From JBEKZQ01 sp049509675 (GTDB taxonomy: Bacteria; Planctomycetota; Planctomycetia; Pirellulales; Thermoguttaceae), in NCBI GenBank assembly GCA_049509675.1, contig JBEKZQ010000245.1, positions 1 through 9,598 of the forward strand: DNA of 9,598 nucleotides, written 5' to 3'. The translations under genes were made by a program, and so were the position numbers. A model generated the notes under the pieces. The model searched no databases. It worked only from the letters and a program-made list of their open reading frames with translations, and had not been told where the DNA came from. Positions 6,631-9,598 of this stretch are shown here, piece after piece; position 1 is the stretch's first letter, and every line of letters starts with the position of its first letter.

Positions 6631-7074
6631 CTAAAGAACCCCCAACCGATTAAACACGAATTGCCAAAACAGATCGAACACCGCCAGTACGACTGCCAAA
6701 GAGATCAACATTGCCAAGACGACCATCGAACCCCGGATCAATTCGTTTCGCGACGGCCAGGAGACCTTGTTCATCTCCGCTTCCACCGCGATCAAAAAAT
6801 CGGCGAAGCCGGGGAAGTTCACGATGCGATACACGATCCACCATCCCGCCAGCAAGAGGATGCCGGGTAGGCCGAAGGCCATCAGCCCATAAAAGGCCCT
6901 GGCGTCCAGCCCCATCTTCCAGGCGGGATTCCACATGCCGAGCGAGCCGCTGAGCTGCCACGCCCCGAGCGCGACGGTGATCGCCAGCGCGGCGAACGTG
7001 ACCTGCCGGGTCACGCGCCCCTGGCTTCGCTTGTACAAGCTTCCACGCAGCAATTCCTGCACTAGCGAGCTCAC
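6631..7074 (-). CDS. secE: Preprotein translocase subunit SecE
   Basis: SecE is the small clamp-like subunit that holds SecY together in the inner-membrane SecYEG protein channel. The product is 147 residues with three hydrophobic helices at about 24-42, 62-84 and 113-141. This is the three-helix form known from E. coli rather than the short one-helix form. The conserved amphipathic segment is EMNKVSWPSRNEL (100-112), followed by the essential last membrane helix. The start is GTG at 7074 with GAGGG about 10 nt upstream; a second GTG at codon 5 is possible. It sits between tRNA-Trp (57 nt upstream) and nusG (75 nt downstream), the usual secE-nusG pairing. The stop is TAG. Confidence 0.95.
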   Translation of the reverse strand: MSSLVQELLRGSLYKRSQGRVTRQVTFAALAITVALGAWQLSGSLGMWNPAWKMGLDARAFYGLMAFGLPGILLLAGWWIVYRIVNFPGFADFLIAVEAEMNKVSWPSRNELIRGSMVVLAMLISLAVVLAVFDLFWQFVFNRLGVL

Positions 7075-7134
7075 TGGGAGGGCCCTCTGCTGGTTTCTAC
7101 CGCACTAACCTGGCTCATCATCACCATGTAATGG

Positions 7135-7207
7135 CAGGGGCGGGGGGACTTGAACTCCCAACCGCTGGTTTTGGAGACCAGTGCTCTACCAATTGAGCTA
7201 CACCCCT
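7135..7207 (-). tRNA. trnW: tRNA-Trp (anticodon CCA)
   Basis: The gene folds as a 73-nt cloverleaf: acceptor AGGGGTG/CGCCCCT, D-arm GCTC/GAGC, anticodon stem CTGGT/ACCAG with loop CTCCAAA, T-arm loop TTCAAGT, discriminator G73. The next three bases (7132-7134) encode CCA, the only tRNA in the window with an encoded CCA. The T-stem GGGAG/CCCCC has an A52-C62 mismatch. It lies between tuf and secE, an arrangement seen in several bacterial phyla. Confidence 0.96.
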
Positions 7208-7265
7208 GTACCCCCTCGGCAACGCTGTACCCACACGTCCTGTCATCCACAACGCCTGCACACTC

Positions 7266-8465
7266 TCACTTGAGCACCTTGGTGACCACGCCGGAGCCCA
7301 CCGTGCGGCCACCCTCGCGGATGGCGAACCGCACGTTGGCGTCCATGGCGATGGGCGAGATCAATTCCACGGCGATCTTGACGTTGTCGCCGGGCATGCA
7401 CATCTCCGCGTCGCCCAGCAGGTTGGCGGTGCCGGTCACGTCGGTGGTGCGGAAGTAGAACTGCGGGCGGTAGCCGCTGAAGAACGGCGTGTGCCGGCCG
7501 CCTTCTTCCTTCGACAGCACGTAAACCTCGGCCTCGAAGTTCGTGTGCGGCGTGATCGAGCCGGGCTTGGCCAGCACCTGGCCGCGCTCGATCTCTTCCC
7601 GCTTGACACCTCGCAGCAGACAACCGACGTTGTCGCCGGCGATGCCCTGTTCGAGTTGCTTATTGAACATTTCCACGCCGGTGCAGACGGTCTTGCGGGA
7701 TTCGGGGGAGAAGCCCACGATCTCGACTTCGTCGCTGACCTTGATCACGCCGCGCTCGATTCGGCCCGTGGCCACGGTGCCGCGGCCTTCAATCGAGAAC
7801 ACGTCTTCCACGGCCATCAGGAACGGCTTGTCGACCTCGCGGGTGGGCTCCGGAATATAAGCGTCGATGGCGTCCATCAACTCCTGGATGCACTTGGTGG
7901 CCGCCGCATCCGACGGGGTGTTGTAGGCCGCCAGCGAGTCGCCGCGAATGATCGGGATCTCGTCGCCGGGGAAGCCGTAGTGCGTCAACAATTCGCGCAA
8001 CTCCAACTCCACCAACTCCAGCAACTCGGGATCGTCGACCAGGTCGATCTTATTCAAGAACACGACCAGCGCGGGGACGTTCACCTGCCGGGCCAGCAGC
8101 ACGTGCTCGCGCGTTTGCGGCATGGGGCCGTCGGCGGCCGAGACCACCAGGATCGCCCCGTCCATCTGGGCCGCGCCGGTAATCATGTTCTTGATGAAGT
8201 CGGCGTGGCCCGGACAGTCGATGTGGGCGTAGTGCCGCTTCTGGGTTTCGTATTCCACGTGGGCCACGGCAATGGTCACGGTCTTGGTGGCGTCGCGAAC
8301 CGTGCCGCCCTTGGCAATGTCGGCGTAGGACTTCGGCTTGGCCAGGCCCTTCGCCGCTTGCGCGGCCAGGATGGCCCCGGTCAAGGTGGTCTTGCCGTGA
8401 TCGATGTGGCCAATGGTGCCCACGTTCACGTGGGGCTTGGTCCGGTGAAAAACTTCCTTTGCCAT
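7266..8465 (-). CDS. tuf: Elongation factor Tu
   Basis: EF-Tu is the GTPase that carries aminoacyl-tRNA to the ribosomal A site. The product is 399 residues with all three domains. Domain 1 has the P-loop GHIDHGKT (19-26), DCPGH (83-87, with the catalytic His at 87) and NKID (138-141). Domain 2 begins near DKPFLMAVEDVFSIEGRGTVATGRIERG, and domain 3 contains EGGRHTPFFSGYRPQFYFRTTDVTG and ends RFAIREGGRTVGSGVVTKVLK. Two segments differ from the usual sequence. Switch I reads GGTVRDATKTVTIAVAHVEY instead of the E. coli EEKARGITINTSHVEY, although the Mg-binding Thr (T64) is kept. G5 reads GDSLAA instead of GSALKA. The ATG at 8465 has AGGGAG 6 nt upstream. It follows tRNA-Thr(GGU) by 109 nt and is probably co-transcribed with the tRNA cluster. 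Confidence 0.99.
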   Translation of the reverse strand: MAKEVFHRTKPHVNVGTIGHIDHGKTTLTGAILAAQAAKGLAKPKSYADIAKGGTVRDATKTVTIAVAHVEYETQKRHYAHIDCPGHADFIKNMITGAAQMDGAILVVSAADGPMPQTREHVLLARQVNVPALVVFLNKIDLVDDPELLELVELELRELLTHYGFPGDEIPIIRGDSLAAYNTPSDAAATKCIQELMDAIDAYIPEPTREVDKPFLMAVEDVFSIEGRGTVATGRIERGVIKVSDEVEIVGFSPESRKTVCTGVEMFNKQLEQGIAGDNVGCLLRGVKREEIERGQVLAKPGSITPHTNFEAEVYVLSKEEGGRHTPFFSGYRPQFYFRTTDVTGTANLLGDAEMCMPGDNVKIAVELISPIAMDANVRFAIREGGRTVGSGVVTKVLK

Positions 8466-8574
8466 TCTTTCTCCCTGCGTTGATCAAGCGTGTGTGGATG
8501 AACTTTCAGATCAATACTGCATATGGTCAACAGTGAGCCAACTCGAAGGAACCCGTGGTGCGTTTGTCTCAAAG

Positions 8575-8647
<73 letters not shown>

Positions 8648-8771
8648 CTTTCGGTCGTTGCCCCTCTGTAGGTATCCTACGCGCTCCATGTTCAGTTTCT
8701 AGTGGACCTCCGACCAAACGGCCTTCGGCCTCTGCCCCATACGCCAACTCTCGTTTCCCTCGGCCCGGCCA

Positions 8772-8842
8772 AGCGGGTGAAGGGAGTCGAACCCTCGTGA
8801 ATAGCTTGGAAGGCTATGGCTCTACCGTTGAGCTACACCCGC
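8772..8842 (-). tRNA. trnG: tRNA-Gly (anticodon TCC)
   Basis: The gene is a 71-nt cloverleaf: acceptor GCGGGTG/CACCCGC, anticodon stem ATAGC/GCTAT with loop CTTCCAA, T-loop TTCGACT, T-stem GAGGG/CCCTT (G-T wobble at the end), discriminator T73, no encoded CCA. It corresponds to E. coli glyT. The 129-bp spacer to tRNA-Thr(GGU) contains short hairpins with 3-nt loops (8668-8680 and 8720-8730), possibly processing sites. Confidence 0.96.
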
Positions 8843-8904
8843 GCTCACGCCACCGTCTTATTTCGTACCCCGCACGCCTCACGGCTCGCTTCGCACAGTC
8901 TTAC

Positions 8905-8986
8905 TGGGGAGTGAAGGATTCGAACCTTCGAAGGCGTTGCCATCAGATTTACAGTCTGACCCCTTTGACCACTCGGGAAACCCCCC
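8905..8986 (-). tRNA. trnY: tRNA-Tyr (anticodon GTA)
   Basis: This class II tRNA is 82 nt, with a long variable arm (around GGCAACGCC). The acceptor is GGGGGGT/ACTCCCC with one G-T wobble, the anticodon stem TCAGA/TCTGA with loop CTGTAAA, the T-stem GAAGG/CCTTC fully paired with loop TTCGAAT, the discriminator A73, and no CCA is encoded. It corresponds to E. coli tyrU. Confidence 0.96.
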
Positions 8987-9025
8987 GAATACCCCAAAAG
9001 TCAACTCTTATTTTCCAAACCGCCT

Positions 9026-9154
9026 GGAAAAGGGGACAGGCGCCTCTTGCCCGAACCGGGCACCGACCGCAGGTCGGTCGGCGGCGGGCACCATGCGGCG
9101 AACCGAAGGTTCGCAGCATAGTCGTTGTACAAAAGGCGCCTGTCCCCTTTTTCC
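9026..9154. repeat. REP/MITE-like palindromic element within the tRNA cluster
   Basis: The ends are a perfect 18-bp inverted repeat, AAAAGGGGACAGGCGCCT at 9028-9045 and its complement at 9134-9151, with two further G/C bases outside after a 1-nt offset. Between them are three hairpins, all with 3-nt loops: GCCCG-AAC-CGGGC (9049-9061), ACCGACC-GCA-GGTCGGT (9062-9078) and GCGAACC-GAA-GGTTCGC (9098-9114, extended by ATGC/GCAT beyond one mismatch). The whole can fold as a multi-branched structure on either strand. No transposase is encoded. I recall similar GGGGACAGG-type termini scattered in planctomycete genomes but could not check. No clear target-site duplication is visible. Confidence 0.75.
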
Positions 9155-9182
9155 GCTCCTGAAGGCCAGGGTTTCCAGTACG

Positions 9183-9255
9183 AGCTAGCGGAGGGACTTG
9201 AACCCACAACCTGTTGATTACAAATCAACTGCTCTGCCGATTGAGCTACGCTAGC
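9183..9255 (-). tRNA. trnT: tRNA-Thr (anticodon TGT)
   Basis: The gene is a 73-nt cloverleaf: acceptor GCTAGCG/CGCTAGC, anticodon stem GTTGA/TCAAC with loop TTTGTAA, T-loop TTCAAGT, discriminator T73, no encoded CCA. The T-stem GTGGG/CCCTC has a T50-T64 mismatch. It is the first gene after the promoter at 9282-9309 and corresponds to E. coli thrU. Confidence 0.96.
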
Positions 9256-9281
9256 CGGTCGAGTCTACACGCGAATCTCTT

Positions 9282-9309
9282 ACTATAACGATCTTCCCGG
9301 GCCGTGCAA
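9282..9309 (-). promoter_or_regulatory. Sigma-70-type promoter for the tRNA-tuf transcript
   Basis: The minus strand has TTGCAC (9304-9309) and TATAGT (9282-9287) separated by 16 nt, one mismatch from each consensus hexamer. Transcription would start near 9275, about 20 nt before tRNA-Thr(UGU). It is the best promoter-like sequence in the window and lies where a promoter for the cluster is expected. Confidence 0.7.
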
Positions 9310-9383
9310 GGTGGGCACATCAGCAAAATCTGAAGACGACACCGCCTTGGATCGAAATACCACAGGGAGAACAACTACTCTGA

Positions 9384-9416
9384 GGGGTTCCAGGAGGAAA
9401 CGCCAGACAGAACCCC
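9384..9416 (-). terminator. Possible terminator hairpin after the sigma factor gene
   Basis: On the minus strand GGGGTTC (9410-9416) pairs with GAACCCC (9384-9390) around a 19-nt loop, starting 24 nt after the sigma gene stop. No U-run follows (TCAGAGTAGTTGTTC), so it is at best a weak intrinsic terminator or an mRNA 3' end structure. Confidence 0.35.
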
Positions 9417-9439
9417 CCACTCGACTGGGAAAGAATGAT

Positions 9440-9598
9440 TTAGGACGGAAAGTCTATTCTTTCCTCTTCGACCGCCTTCCTGAGCTTGCTCAAGGCGCGG
9501 GCCTCGATCTGCCGGATCCGCTCCTTGGTAACGCCGAGCTCGGCCCCGACCTGCTTGAGGGTCAGGGGTTCCTGCCCCCGTTGCAGGCCGAAACGTCT
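9440..9598 (-). CDS. Sigma-70 family RNA polymerase sigma factor, partial (last 52 codons)
   Basis: The visible C-terminus is sigma region 4.2, the helix-turn-helix that reads the -35 element. It reads RRFGLQRGQEPLTLKQVGAE, then LGVTKERIRQIEARALSKLR, and ends KAVEEERIDFPS with a TAA stop. The segment VGAELGVTKERIRQIEARAL is the sigma-70 signature. The ending lacks the KLRHP-type tail common in primary sigma factors, which leans toward an alternative (group 2-like) sigma. Because regions 1-3 are outside the window, I cannot tell which sigma it is. It is read in the same direction as the tRNA-tuf genes but is separated from them by a possible terminator and a promoter. Confidence 0.9.
   Translation of the reverse strand, partial: RRFGLQRGQEPLTLKQVGAELGVTKERIRQIEARALSKLRKAVEEERIDFPS

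Noticed and set aside
5356..6870. Long plus-strand open frames across nusG (504 and 283 codons, rich in RRFDSD or GGSTAI repeats)
   Set aside because: The 18-bp repeat length keeps every frame free of stops, so these are shadows of the nusG repeats. They also run into rplK and secE antisense.
7491..8483. 330-codon plus-strand open frame
   Set aside because: It is fully antisense to tuf and has no recognisable domain.
8525..8530. TTGACC as a -35 of a separate tuf promoter
   Set aside because: No -10-like hexamer lies 16-18 nt downstream on the minus strand.
8868..8898. GC-rich spacer between tRNA-Gly and tRNA-Tyr (CGCCTCACGGCTCGCTTCGC) as another dispersed repeat
   Set aside because: It looks like an intergenic repeat fragment, but there is only one copy here and no clear inverted structure, so I cannot support it.
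8949..9209. Small frames (75-121 codons) over the tRNA-Tyr to tRNA-Thr region on both strands
   Set aside because: They are composed of tRNA sequence and the palindromic element and are open only by chance.

Overview
The window is one long minus-strand block from the translation and transcription core of a bacterial genome, read from high to low coordinates. The order is: 3' end of a sigma-70 family gene, tRNA-Thr(UGU), tRNA-Tyr(GUA), tRNA-Gly(UCC), tRNA-Thr(GGU), tuf, tRNA-Trp(CCA), secE, nusG, rplK, rplA, rplJ, rplL, rpoB (cut by the left edge). This matches the E. coli series thrU-tyrU-glyT-thrT-tufB-secE-nusG-rplKAJL-rpoBC, including the anticodon order, with tRNA-Trp added between tuf and secE as in several other phyla. 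The DNA is GC-rich. The protein sequences (EF-Tu, L11, L10 and SecE with three membrane helices) look planctomycete-like, probably from the Pirellula group. That assignment comes from familiarity with such sequences, not from a search.

Right part (about 7130-9598): a strong promoter candidate (TTGCAC, 16 nt, TATAGT) sits just upstream of the first tRNA and probably drives the tRNA-tuf transcript. A 129-bp palindromic REP/MITE-like element lies between tRNA-Thr(UGU) and tRNA-Tyr. EF-Tu has the usual length but a clearly non-standard switch I segment and G5 loop.

Middle part (about 4262-7074): secE, nusG, rplK and rplA are tightly packed; rplK and rplA overlap by one base. NusG has an ordinary NGN-KOW core at its C-terminus, but about 219 residues precede it, including 17 tandem copies of a hexapeptide based on PPIAVE, encoded by an 18-bp tandem repeat.

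Left part (1-4215): rplJ encodes L10 with an Ala/Pro/Glu tail. A 112-bp gap with a perfect TATAAT precedes rplL. A 334-bp gap with an attenuator-like hairpin precedes rpoB, of which the first 910 codons are present.

Together these genes supply EF-Tu and some of its tRNA partners, the SecE translocon subunit, the NusG elongation factor that couples transcription to translation, the ribosomal L1, L11 and L10-L12 stalk proteins, and the RNA polymerase beta subunit. The plus strand has no credible gene; its long open frames are antisense shadows. The content is core machinery rather than an accessory system. The unusual points are the NusG repeat extension, the EF-Tu switch I sequence, the palindromic element and the T-stem mismatches in both tRNA-Thr genes.
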